From positions 1 to 64,000 of the forward strand of contig CASFTG010000004.1 of assembly GCA_949297805.1 (NCBI GenBank): 64,000 bases of DNA, in the 5' to 3' direction. Below are positions 24,771 through 33,223 of the stretch, in pieces. This DNA comes from an uncultured bacterium. Lineage in GTDB: Bacteria; Bacillota_I; Bacilli_A; RFN20; CAG-826. Positions within the stretch are counted from its first letter, which is position 1; every line of letters starts with the position of its first letter. The notes under the pieces were generated by a model, which was not told the DNA's origin, did not search any database, and worked only from the letters and a program-made list of their open reading frames with translations. The translations under genes and the position numbers were made by a program.

Positions 24771-25484
24771 GAAGTTCAAGCCGCCAATAACCAAAACCCT
24801 TATTTCTATTCGTTGATTGAGGACTTAGAGACGGTCGATGAGGGCGACCGCGACCCTCGGAAATTAAGGCTGGTCTTACGAAGCTTAGCCCGGCATGAAA
24901 GCCAAACCTTAGCCAATGCCGAGATTAAAGAAGAGGTCTTTCGGAAAGACGGGGTCAACCTCGATATCGACACCGTCTCCATCTATCTTGAGGCGATGCG
25001 CTCTTTGTATATGATTGAGGAGATACCGAGCTTCGACCCCAAGTCATCGTTAAGGATCAGGCAACGCCCCTTACGCCATTTTGCTGACCCTTTCTTGCCG
25101 GTTAGTATCCTTCATCTCGATAAGCCTTCCTTAAGGCGGGATTCCCGTCTGTCGGGTCAACTATTCGCTTGTCTAGTCGAACGAGATCTTTTGACCTATG
25201 CCGATTGTTTCGATGGGAAGCTATTCCATTACGCCGATTACCGGAACCACTATATCGATGCCGTCATCGCCCTCCCTAATGGCGACTGGGTAGGCTTCAA
25301 TATCCTGCTGACCCCGGAGAATCTTGAGCGTTCCATCAAGAATCTTAAGTTGGCCAATAACGCCATCGTCCGCTCGGGTGGAAAGGGGGCGAGATCGTTA
25401 GGCGTCATCGTCGGGACCTTGAACCGGGCCTATCAACGGGAAGACGGGGTATACGTGATCCCCATCACTATGCTGAAGGACTGA
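24753..25484 (+). pseudogene. Truncated DUF4143 ATPase lacking the AAA+ domain
   Basis: 243 residues that align with the second half of the ATPase at 31853 (shared LVERDLLTYA, GKLFHY, IDAVI, KDGVYV-like segments). Walker A and B are missing altogether. The nuclease-like motif is also damaged: the intact copies have GIEIKLG or LVEIKLG, here it reads GFNILLT, so the Glu-x-Lys pair is lost. The 5' end abuts another truncated gene on the opposite strand. Best read as a dead fragment. The 23-bp-period block at 23566 may be its old upstream region. Confidence 0.75.
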
Positions 25485-25486
25485 AT

Positions 25487-25653
25487 ATGAATCCCAAAAT
25501 ATTCACGGTGCGGATTACCAATCGGGGACGGGTTACCTTGCCGAAGGAAATACGGCAAGCGCAGAAGCCAAACCCGGGGATTGGATCGAATTCGTCTTCG
25601 ATGGGCATGATTGCCGTCTTATTAATCGGGGATCGGCCATTAAACACCGATGA
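25487..25653 (+). pseudogene. AbrB/MazE-like antitoxin, frameshifted
   Basis: Starts 2 nt after the ATPase fragment ends. The first frame gives FTVRITNRGRVTLPKEIRQA, the swapped-hairpin AbrB/SpoVT core. The second half, KPGDWIEFVFDGHDCRLINR, continues in another frame and ends in TGA at 25651. One added base near 25562 restores a 55-residue AbrB-type protein (for example RQALEAKPGDW). In MazE-like modules this protein would repress its operon and bind a toxin; none is present. Confidence 0.65.
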
Positions 25654-25698
25654 AATGGAGATTTAGTAAAATTTCCAGTGGCACTGGAAAAAATACTA
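25648..25698 (+). repeat. Left direct repeat of the 25733 ATPase cassette, with operator-like palindrome
   Basis: A 50-bp sequence almost identical to 27008-27057; the 36 bp at 25662-25697 match without a mismatch. It contains the 19-bp palindrome TTTCCAGTGGCACTGGAAA (25672-25690), which covers the -35 position of the TATAAT promoter at 25702-25707. The palindrome is thus well placed as an operator for the ATPase gene. The right copy has the palindrome but no promoter. Confidence 0.8.
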
Positions 25699-25732
25699 CA
25701 CTATAATTTGTTTCGAACAAGACGGAGATTTT

Positions 25733-26962
25733 ATGATCGAAAGAACAATAAAAAAAGAGATCCTCAAATGTTTAGGGTTAAAGCCCATCACCTTAATCAC
25801 CGGGGCTCGACAGGTTGGTAAGTCGACCCTTTGCTATGAGCTGAAAAAGGAATTGGACTTCGATTACGTCAGTTTGGACGATATCCGGAATCGGGAGCAG
25901 GCCATCACCGACCCGGAGTATTTTTTGTCTTTGCATAAGCCACCCCTGATCATCGATGAGGTCCAGCATGCCCCGAAGCTATTCGACGTCATCGTCTCCA
26001 TCGTCAATAAGGAGAAATTAGAGAAAGGGCACAATGCCGGCATGTATATCCTCACCGGCTCCCAAACCTATGAGTTGATGAAAGGCGTGACTGAGTCGAT
26101 GGCGGGTCGGGTCGCTATCGTAAGGATGTCGCCGCTTAGCACGCGTGAGATATACGGAGAGAAAGAGGATAAGCTATCTTTTGATTTTTCTACGATGCTC
26201 GCTCGGGGGAAGGACTTTCAACTCGATCCGCGCGAATTGTTTCGCCTGATCGTGAGGGGCGGCTATCCCGAGCTCCACTCATCATCGATTGAACTCGATA
26301 ACTTTTATAGCGATTACGTCAACTCGTATTTGGAAAAGGACGTCTCGCAGCTGATCAACATCAAGGATAAGTTCCAGTTCCAGAATTTTATGCAGTTGCT
26401 GGCTTCTTTAACCGGACAGGAGATCGTCTATTCCAATCTATCAAAGGCCATCGGGGTCAAGGTCGAGACCATCCAATCGTGGATGAGCGTCCTCCTCGCT
26501 GGCGACCTCATTTACCTTCTGCAACCCTATAACGAGTTCTCGATCAGTAAGCGCATCGTCAAACGGCCGAAGCTTTATTTCTCCGATACGGGCTTGGCCT
26601 GCTTCTTGGCCCGGCTATCCGAACCGGAGGTTTTAGAAAGATCGATATTCTCCGGCCGCTTCGTTGAAACCTATATCGTTAATGAGATACGGAAGAATTA
26701 CCGGAACAACGGGGTTAAGGACAACTTCTATTACTATCGGGACAACAACCAGAACGAGATCGATCTGATCGTGCTCGATGGCGGACTGATGCACCTAATC
26801 GAATGCAAGTCCGGGGTCAGTTTCACCTCAAAAGACGTCAAGTCCTTCACCTGCCTCAAGGACACCAGCTATCAAAAAGGCGATAACTTCGTCATCTGCA
26901 ATACCCCCTCGCCTTATAAAATCGGGGAGGATACCTACGTAATCAACGTCACCGCGATTTGA
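25733..26962 (+). CDS. AAA+ ATPase with DUF4143 domain (GARQVGKS type)
   Basis: 409 residues. Walker A GARQVGKS is at about 24-31, Walker B LIIDEVQHA near 76-84, YILTGSQ sensor-like motif and AGRVAIVRMSPLS. The DUF4143 part contains RPKLYFSDTGLACFLARL, and the nuclease-like end has NEIDLIV and LIECKSG with Asp, Glu and Lys intact. The start follows GGAG. This form (GARQVGKST, SDTGL) is the widely distributed DUF4143 type and differs from the two other subfamilies in the window. It has a palindrome instead of an iteron array and is flanked by 50-bp direct repeats. Confidence 0.85.
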   Translation: MIERTIKKEILKCLGLKPITLITGARQVGKSTLCYELKKELDFDYVSLDDIRNREQAITDPEYFLSLHKPPLIIDEVQHAPKLFDVIVSIVNKEKLEKGHNAGMYILTGSQTYELMKGVTESMAGRVAIVRMSPLSTREIYGEKEDKLSFDFSTMLARGKDFQLDPRELFRLIVRGGYPELHSSSIELDNFYSDYVNSYLEKDVSQLINIKDKFQFQNFMQLLASLTGQEIVYSNLSKAIGVKVETIQSWMSVLLAGDLIYLLQPYNEFSISKRIVKRPKLYFSDTGLACFLARLSEPEVLERSIFSGRFVETYIVNEIRKNYRNNGVKDNFYYYRDNNQNEIDLIVLDGGLMHLIECKSGVSFTSKDVKSFTCLKDTSYQKGDNFVICNTPSPYKIGEDTYVINVTAI

Positions 26963-27007
26963 ACGATTCTCAGGGCGAAAAAGGCCTTGTAGACGTTTAA
27001 AAAGTGG

Positions 27008-27057
27008 CGATGAAATGGGCGTTTAGTAAAATTTCCAGTGGCACTGGAAAAAATACT
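27008..27057 (+). repeat. Right direct repeat of the 25733 ATPase cassette
   Basis: Second copy of 25648-25698 (CGATGAAATGG, then the 36-bp identical core with the 19-bp palindrome), 45 nt after the ATPase stop. No gene starts from it; the gene at 27062 is on the other strand and ends here. Confidence 0.8.
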
Positions 27058-27061
27058 GACT

Positions 27062-27610
27062 TTAGGCGAGGGGATCGTTTTCGGCTGTTATATCGATCCG
27101 GAAGCAGATCGTTCCCCCAAGAGGAATCCTATCGGCCTCGGTTTCATAGACAACTGAACCGATCTCTTTTCGCAGATAGCATTCGAAGTAACGACTAATT
27201 TCGCCCGGGCTAAGGAGATTGGTCCGAAGGTAGAATTCGCCATCGCTTAGGTCGATCAGATATTGTTCGTTGGCCCTCGATAAGCTGATGTCCCATTCAT
27301 AAAGGCGATAGGATAGGTCAGGAAAAACCAAGCTATCCCGTTCTTCTTGCGGGTAATCCTGAATATGATCGAGGAGACGAAAGAGGCTTAACACCCTTCC
27401 ACAGGCTTGGAATAGCTCCTTGGTTTTCGTCACCTCCTCGTCAAAGAAAAGATCGGCCTCCAAGGAGAGGGGCAATAACGTATTCCCAAAGAAATTCGGA
27501 TGGAGATCACGGAAATCACGAATCGTCTTCATGAACAAGAAGAAGATGGCTTCGTAATTCAAAAGGGAAATATCCTTCCCTCCCTCGGCGAGGAGACGGT
27601 ATTCACGCAT
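27062..27610 (-). CDS. Unknown protein coupled to a HerA/FtsK-like ATPase
   Basis: 182 residues, mostly helical in the N-terminal two thirds, soluble, no known motif. Its ATG lies inside the end of the ATPase gene (8-nt overlap, ATGCGTGA), so the two are translationally coupled and probably work together. Last gene of the 29672-27062 reverse-strand cluster. Confidence 0.6.
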   Translation of the reverse strand: MREYRLLAEGGKDISLLNYEAIFFLFMKTIRDFRDLHPNFFGNTLLPLSLEADLFFDEEVTKTKELFQACGRVLSLFRLLDHIQDYPQEERDSLVFPDLSYRLYEWDISLSRANEQYLIDLSDGEFYLRTNLLSPGEISRYFECYLRKEIGSVVYETEADRIPLGGTICFRIDITAENDPLA

Positions 27611-28211
27611 GGCGTTTCCCTAGCCGGTGGATATAGAGGCGCCGTTCCCCGAAATAGAGGGTCTCGGCGGGGCCAAACCGGTCAGCTAACTTCTCCTTCA
27701 CGTAACGGGTATAGCCTTCTTCCTCTTCTTGAAGCTTATCCCGGAACTCTAGGTAATAGTCGAACTTATCCGCGATTTCCTCTGGGCTGAGCATGACCCC
27801 TGGGACCTGGGTGGCGGATAGAATATGAATATGGAGGCAGGCGCATTCCTCGACGCTCGCCCAATCGAGCAAGGGGTCGGAAAGGGGACTGACCCGTTGA
27901 TGGTCGTCGCTAAAGTTCGCTTCCCATTCCAGCGTGTGCGCCAATTCATCGAAGATGACGTAGACGTCGGGATAGTCCTTCTCGCTATTTTGCGACCGCT
28001 CGGCGATTAATTGGCTTAGCGTCGCTTGGTCATAAGGCTTAATGTAAGGACGAGTGAGGTAACGGGCCCAACTGAAGAGTTTTTGATCATCGACGTAGAT
28101 GGTGGCATTCTCGGCCAAGTAATCGGCGAGATACTTGAGGAAGTGGGTTTTGCCGCTGCCGGTAGTGCCGACGATGAGCAGGTTCTTGCTTAATAAATCT
28201 TTGATTCCCAT
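27603..28211 (-). CDS. Small HerA/FtsK-like P-loop ATPase
   Basis: 202 residues. Walker A GTTGSGKTHFL is at about 15-25, Walker B VYVIFDELAHT near 84-94, with a Thr/Gln sensor (LSATQVPG, about 130-137), an order typical of the HerA/FtsK/VirD4 superfamily. It is much smaller than FtsK and has no membrane helices. AAAGGA lies 9 nt before the ATG. It follows a broken gene related to the N-terminus of integrative-element helicases, and overlaps the 27062 gene. Likely a DNA-pumping motor from a mobile element or defence cluster. Confidence 0.7.
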   Translation of the reverse strand: MGIKDLLSKNLLIVGTTGSGKTHFLKYLADYLAENATIYVDDQKLFSWARYLTRPYIKPYDQATLSQLIAERSQNSEKDYPDVYVIFDELAHTLEWEANFSDDHQRVSPLSDPLLDWASVEECACLHIHILSATQVPGVMLSPEEIADKFDYYLEFRDKLQEEEEGYTRYVKEKLADRFGPAETLYFGERRLYIHRLGKRHA

Positions 28212-28233
28212 ATAGATATTTCCTTTCTTTCAA

Positions 28234-29672
28234 CTAATTCAGATCTTCGACTAAAGGCATCGGGCGGAGAGGCGAGGGCCGACCGTTGGTTTCCAAAATC
28301 CTCTTAGCCAGGTCCAGCGGAGACTGCCTTTTTGGGGTATCGACGACCACCTTGCTGACATTGTATTCGCGGACGATATGCAGGAGGGCCCGTTTGATTT
28401 GGGAATAGGCTTCCGCGTCCCGATATTCGCGATCTGTATTGTAGAAACGGTCGAGGAGCCGTTTAAAGTCGGAATAGCTGTCATTGGGTCCAATCGGCGA
28501 ATAGGCATAGGCTTTGGCCAGGAAGGCGGCGAGGTTCACATCGTCATTGCCGATGGCGAGATCGGTCAAGCGAGTGAACTCCTTTTTGCTGACGGAGTAG
28601 ATATGACGGGTTCCTTCGTTAACGGAAGGCAACGTCTGAGAATAGCCGGGATTGTAATTGGATAGGAGGCGGCCTTTGACCCAATTGAAGGTCAATTTAT
28701 CCATCATTCCGTTGAATTTAGTCAAAGCGGTGACGATTTGTGGGTCGTCCTCACTCGGTTCCCGAACGATGGCGACGATGATGTTGACGGCGGCCTTGAA
28801 GGCGGATTTATCTTGATAGGTAGCCCCCCGACTCGCAACCGCCGGAGGGAACGATCGGCCTCTTTGATGAAAAGAACATAATCCTTTTCCGCGAAAATCC
28901 TCCCGAGTTCCATGTAACTGGGGGATTGGCGAATCAACAATCGCAAGGCTTGGTTCAGCTCTTTCTGCTTATCGAGGGCCAGAAGGGTTTGCTTGTGGTT
29001 GAGGCGGCGCCGGGTTTTCCCTTCATTGACCTGGGAATCATAGACTTTGGCCGGTCTTCCTTGGATGGTCTTTTCCAGAATATCCACTCCCCTTATCCGG
29101 CTGGTGCCGTGGCTGTTGGTTACCTGGGTAGACGATCCAAAATAGTACTCGTATTTGCCAATGACGAACCGGTCGGGGGAAATGATGCGGTAGGGATGGT
29201 CGAGGTAACGCGAATCGAGGCGAAAGTGTTCGATCACGAAGCGGGCGATAAGGGGCAAGGGGACCCAAGGGGAAGCGAGGGAGAAGTAGATGTCCTTGGG
29301 GGCGATCCTTAAAGGCAATACTTTCTTCAGCGCCTGGCAATTGGCTTTGAATACGGGGTTGTCCTTGGCGGCTTCCTCGGCTTGTTGCAGCTTAACGAGG
29401 ATATTGCCGGTTAGGTAGGAGTCGGCGGTCTCGTAGGGACGGGTGCTGCCGTTAAGGTATTTCCGGGGATTAAGGAAGATGGCCCCTTGGAGCTTAGTCA
29501 AAACCTCGGTCTCCTTTAGACCGGAGGCCGCGCATAGATAGTCCATATCGATGTAGCCTTTGTCGTTTAGGCAATGGACTAAGGCCTCTTCGACGGGGAG
29601 GGTGGCGGAAGTGGAGGAGGGGGCGCTTAAGGAGTCCCAGCCGATGGAAATCTTGGTTGGATCGATGCTCAT
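28234..29672 (-). pseudogene. Protein related to the N-terminus of ICE-borne SNF2-type helicase/methylases, frameshifted
   Basis: The first frame (29672-28722) has the order seen at the N-terminus of the very large helicases of integrative conjugative elements: DKGYIDMDYLCAASGL, IFLNPRKY, YETADSYLTGNI, KVYDSQVNEGKTRRRLNHKQ. It should then run into the second frame (KSAFKAAVNIIVAIVREPSE, DKLTFNWVKGRLLSNYNPGY), which ends at 28234. The break is a run of six G (C run at 28824-28829); seven G restore one protein of about 478 residues. Helicase and methylase domains are absent, so this is a short derivative. Confidence 0.65.
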
Positions 29673-29679
29673 GGATTTG

Positions 29680-29685
29680 ATTATA
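29680..29685 (-). promoter_or_regulatory. Perfect -10 box 7 nt upstream of the 29672 start
   Basis: TATAAT on the reverse strand, 7 nt before the ATG, no Shine-Dalgarno sequence and no good -35. Consistent with a leaderless transcript. Confidence 0.45.
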
Positions 29686-29931
29686 GCCGGGGGTATAACT
29701 CATTATTGGAGTCGGCGGCCGAAGTACGACTTTTCGTACAGTGGGGGAACGGTCATTGAGTTTGACGAAGAGCATTAAAAGAGGGGCGCCCTAGGATGTG
29801 GATGCTGATTGATGGACTGATTGGAGACTTAAAAAGGCGCTTTGGCCGTTGTTGCCACTCGAACATTCAACCCCCAATGGTTTTAAAGGGATATTTAATT
29901 TGCCTAAAGGCGATGGAGAAAACCGATTGAC

Positions 29932-30795
29932 TTAACGAAAACACCACCAAATGATTTGGTCGATTTGATGGGATGTTAAGTGCGTCATTTTCTTGAGTTG
30001 GTCTATATATCCGAGGTACGTCTCGTATCCAGTCTGGGAATGCTTTAGTTTCGTTAATTGGTGTTCAGAAACTTTGCTCCTTTTGCAAGTAGTGCTACTG
30101 ATTCCGTAAAAATCAAGGTAATGGGGAAGGTGGCTGCAAAGCACGCTGTCATAGATGGAGAAAAGAGATTTGCCGTTGGGGTCGTAACTGGCGTCGAACG
30201 GGTTGTTGTCGAGGAAATACCATTCATTTAGGTAGTAGCAGAATTTCGAGGCAAGCGACATGGCGTGGATTGGATCTCCATCATAATGACTTAAAATAGA
30301 GGCATAGGCACTGTCATGCGTATCGCAAATCTGCCAAACCAAAACGTTCATTTCCGAAATCGAAGGCGCAGAACTGCTTAATACGCTCATATGTGATGAG
30401 CTCGAAAGGACTTTCAGTATTATTTTAGACATTGCCAGTAGGGTCACGTTTTTCCCGATATTTGTGCTATTTTCAACGTCTAGGCGAAGGATAATGTCGC
30501 AAATGACGTTGTCATCGATTAGCCGTTTTTGCTTGTCATTTATGGTGACGATCCCGGTTTTAAGCCAATAAAGGTATTCAACCAGCGTTCTTCGATATTG
30601 TCCCACTTTGCATAAACTGTTAATGGCTTCGATTGCTGCCGGTTCTCCGAAACTCTCACCTAAAAGGCCTCGGCCGTATTTATTGTTCGACCTTATATCG
30701 TTATTAACTTTAACGAAATTGTTTTTGGTGAGATCGGGAAAGCCCTCGACCCCACAAGTAAGGCCACTGGTTGCCACGGTCAACCCTTTTTTCAC
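29932..30795 (-). CDS. Unknown protein, A/T-richer than its neighbours
   Basis: 287 residues, GTG start with AAAGGAG 9 nt upstream. Soluble, Ser-rich in the middle (SSSSHMSVLSSSAPS), with Cys/His scattered but no clear metal site. The base composition and codon use (many AAT, ATT, AAA) differ from the flanking genes, suggesting separate acquisition. No domain recognised. A short gene-free stretch separates it from the cluster at 27062-29672. Confidence 0.6.
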   Translation of the reverse strand: MKKGLTVATSGLTCGVEGFPDLTKNNFVKVNNDIRSNNKYGRGLLGESFGEPAAIEAINSLCKVGQYRRTLVEYLYWLKTGIVTINDKQKRLIDDNVICDIILRLDVENSTNIGKNVTLLAMSKIILKVLSSSSHMSVLSSSAPSISEMNVLVWQICDTHDSAYASILSHYDGDPIHAMSLASKFCYYLNEWYFLDNNPFDASYDPNGKSLFSIYDSVLCSHLPHYLDFYGISSTTCKRSKVSEHQLTKLKHSQTGYETYLGYIDQLKKMTHLTSHQIDQIIWWCFR

Positions 30796-30966
30796 TATAG
30801 TCGCTCCTTTTGTTTGGCTTTATTGACTTTAATTCGGATGGTATTTTTTACAATATTTGTCCTAATTTTGGCGGATAATAAATCCATAGATAGTTTACAC
30901 GACCTTACTCAGTGTCTAGCCTTCTATCTGACATTGTTAGAAAAATCGTCCAATTATCGGGATTGA

Positions 30967-31631
30967 TATTTCAACGCCGACGAATTAGCGAAAGCGACTG
31001 CCGAGCGGCTCAACGATCTTGACCGTGCTCGGATGGCGGTACCCCCGACCGACCGGCAGATCCGCCGGTATGTGAATACCATCAGCGAGGCCATTGTGTC
31101 AGTTGAGGCTCAACATTTCGAGGGATTCTATTTCCTGCATAAGCTCGGCTATACCAAGTTCTTTCGGCACGAGAAACAATTCGCCCCCATCGAAGGGGAA
31201 ACGCTCACCATCAATATCGAGGTGGACGAGGCGATGGAGCAGACCCTTCCTTTGATCCATTCCCTTCCTTATCGATATCGGGTATCGCCGGTGCGGGACG
31301 AATATGGCTATAGCCGGCATCGCCTCGTCCTCTTACCGATTTGGCTGGAGGAATGCCCGCCTCTGACTTGGCCGTTATGGGTTGATATAAGGGATCCGCA
31401 ATACGATAAATTGGTCCGTTTCGAGGCCTTGGCCGGCATGATGTCTGGGATCAGGAACTCGATGAATGGGAAGCCGAGTTGGATAAGAAGATGGCAATAG
31501 GGGAGCGGATCGGCCTCGCTACCATCATCGAGCGGCTCGGGATCGGGACGCCTAAAGCCCATCGGCTGTTTCTCCAGTTAAAGGCCAAAGGCAAAATCTA
31601 TTCGGCTTATCGGAAAAAGACGAGCGATTAA
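30967..31631 (+). pseudogene. 5'-truncated and frameshifted protein with a C-terminal winged-helix-like end
   Basis: The frame opens after a stop without a start codon (DELAKATAERLNDLDRARMA) and continues to about 31435, where the reading passes to the next frame and ends at 31631 (WDQELDEWEAELDKKMAIGE, then IERLGIGTPKAHRLFLQLKA). The end resembles the winged helix of FtsK-gamma-type domains. One missing base explains the break. The last 50 bp are duplicated beyond the following ATPase gene (33164-33212). Confidence 0.55.
31563..31612 (+). repeat. Left direct repeat flanking the 31853 ATPase
   Basis: CGGCTGTTTCTCCAGTTAAA and the next 30 bp recur at 33164-33212 with about six mismatches and one gap. 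The left copy is inside the winged-helix end of the broken gene; the right copy has no gene around it. The 1.55 kb between them hold exactly the repeat array and the ATPase gene. Confidence 0.7.
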
Positions 31632-31635
31632 AAAC

Positions 31636-31801
31636 TGTCTTGTTGAAAATCAAAAATCTCTCCTATTGAAAATCGAAAAACCCTCCTATTGATTTTCGAG
31701 AAAACGTCATATTAGATTTTGTAAAAGTCTCCTATTGAAAATCAAAAATCTTTCCTGCCAAAAAAAGATAATTTCTCCTGTTACAATTGCTATTGCCTCT
31801 T
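31636..31801 (+). repeat. Seven iteron-like repeats with exact 23-bp period upstream of ATPase 31853
   Basis: CTATTGAAAATCAAAAATC-like units are anchored at 31641, 31664, 31687, 31710, 31733, 31756 and 31779, every interval exactly 23 bp. Units 1, 2 and 5 are almost identical, 3 and 4 have an inverted inner part (GATTTTCG), and 6 and 7 are decayed (TGCCAAAAAAAG, TGTTACAATT). The array ends where a weak promoter begins (TTAAAC 31800-31805, 18 bp, TAGAAT 31824-31829). It is not coding. Fixed phase and position suggest cooperative binding of one protein. Confidence 0.85.
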
Positions 31802-31852
31802 AAACCGCCTAAAATTAACATCGTAGAATGCGTTCTTGGCATTGGAGGACTA

Positions 31853-33130
31853 ATGATGAAATTGAGCAATTATAAACCTCGAATAATTGACAAAACCCTC
31901 TCGTTTTATTTAAAAACCTTTGGAGCGGTTTTGATTGTTGGTCCTAAATGGTGTGGCAAAACGTGGACGGGACGGAACGCTTGTCGAAGCCAATTTATGC
32001 TTTCGGATTCGACTGGTAATTTTAATAATCGCCAAATGGCTATGCTCAATCCCGATTTCGCTTTGTCCGGCCGGCTGCCGCGACTAATCGATGAATGGCA
32101 AGAAGTGCCCTCGATTTGGGATGCGGTCCGTAATAGGGTCGACCAAAATCCCGCAAAAGGACAATTCGTCCTCACTGGTTCAACGGTGGTCGACCGGTCG
32201 AAATACCTCCATTCAGGTACCGGAAGGATCGCCCAATTAAGGATGCGGACGATGTCTTTGTTCGAATCGGGCGATTCGGATGGGCAGGTCTCGCTTGAAG
32301 ATATTTGTCTTGGGCAAGCGAAAGATGTTCTCACTGGGGAAGTATCTCTCAGTCGATTGTTGGATTATATCATCGCCGGGGGCTTCCCAGCCCGGCTAGG
32401 TTTAGATATTAAACAATCCCGCGCAATCGCCAACAGCTATATCGAGGCAGTCATCAATGAGGACATTTACCGAGTCGACGACGTCAAAAGAGACGGGGAG
32501 AAGGTTAGGCTGTTGCTGAAATCCCTGGCTCGGAATGAAGCGACGACGGCGAGCAACGCAACCCTAAAAAGGGATATCCAGGATAAAGATAGGGACGATA
32601 TTAATATAAACACCCTCACCGATTATCTTAATTTGCTCAAAAGGCTCTATCTAATCGAGGATATCCCGCCTTTTGGGGCGAGTATCCGTTCATCGTTGCG
32701 GGTTAAGCAAAGCGCGAAACGCCATTTCGTCGATCCCTCCTTGCCTTCGGCGGTCTTAGGCCTGACCCCGCAGCATTTAAAGAAAGACCTTTCGCTCGCT
32801 GGGTTCTTATTCGAATCCTTGGTCGAAAGGGATTTGCTGACCTATGCCGAGTCATTTGGCGGTAAATTGTTCCATTACCAGGACTACAAGAATAACGAGA
32901 TCGACGCGGTCATCGAATTAGAGGATGGCGAGTGGTGCGGGATCGAGATCAAGCTCGGGGCCCATCAGATCGAAGAGGCGGCTCATAACCTTTTGCGAAT
33001 CAATGAGCTCATCAAGGAAGAGGGAGGGAAGCCAGCCAAATCATTATTCGTCATCTGCGGGCTTTCTAACGCGGCCTATACCCGGAAAGACGGGGTCTAT
33101 GTGGCCCCGATCACCTCGTTAAGGGAATGA
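31853..33130 (+). CDS. AAA+ ATPase with DUF4143 domain (GPKWCGKT subfamily)
   Basis: 425 residues. Walker A GPKWCGKTWTG is at about 28-38, RLIDEWQ as the Walker B equivalent (about 78-84), FVLTGS sensor-like motif, and the family's GTGRIAQLRMRTMSLFESGD. The DUF4143 part has RHFVDPSLP and LVERDLLTYA; the nuclease-like end has NEIDAVI and GIEIKLG, intact. A frame 22 codons longer exists upstream, but TTGGAGGA just before the ATG at 31853 fixes the start and leaves the repeat array non-coding. Same subfamily as 59222 and the fragment at 24753. Confidence 0.85.
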   Translation: MMKLSNYKPRIIDKTLSFYLKTFGAVLIVGPKWCGKTWTGRNACRSQFMLSDSTGNFNNRQMAMLNPDFALSGRLPRLIDEWQEVPSIWDAVRNRVDQNPAKGQFVLTGSTVVDRSKYLHSGTGRIAQLRMRTMSLFESGDSDGQVSLEDICLGQAKDVLTGEVSLSRLLDYIIAGGFPARLGLDIKQSRAIANSYIEAVINEDIYRVDDVKRDGEKVRLLLKSLARNEATTASNATLKRDIQDKDRDDININTLTDYLNLLKRLYLIEDIPPFGASIRSSLRVKQSAKRHFVDPSLPSAVLGLTPQHLKKDLSLAGFLFESLVERDLLTYAESFGGKLFHYQDYKNNEIDAVIELEDGEWCGIEIKLGAHQIEEAAHNLLRINELIKEEGGKPAKSLFVICGLSNAAYTRKDGVYVAPITSLRE

Positions 33131-33163
33131 GGGCATCCGGAAAACATCGGCTCATAAAATTAA

Positions 33164-33212
33164 CGGCTGTTTCTCCAACTAAAAGCCAAAGGCAAATCTG
33201 TTCGGCCTATCG
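33164..33212 (+). repeat. Right direct repeat flanking the 31853 ATPase
   Basis: Diverged second copy of 31563-31612 (CGGCTGTTTCTCCAACTAAA and onward), 34 nt after the ATPase stop. Its reading frame is interrupted, so it is a relic. Confidence 0.7.
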
Positions 33213-33223
33213 CCCAGATAGCT

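Noticed and set aside
31636-31801. CRISPR array
   Set aside because: The 23-bp period covers repeat and spacer together; there are no unique spacers of normal length and no cas genes, and the array sits at a promoter.
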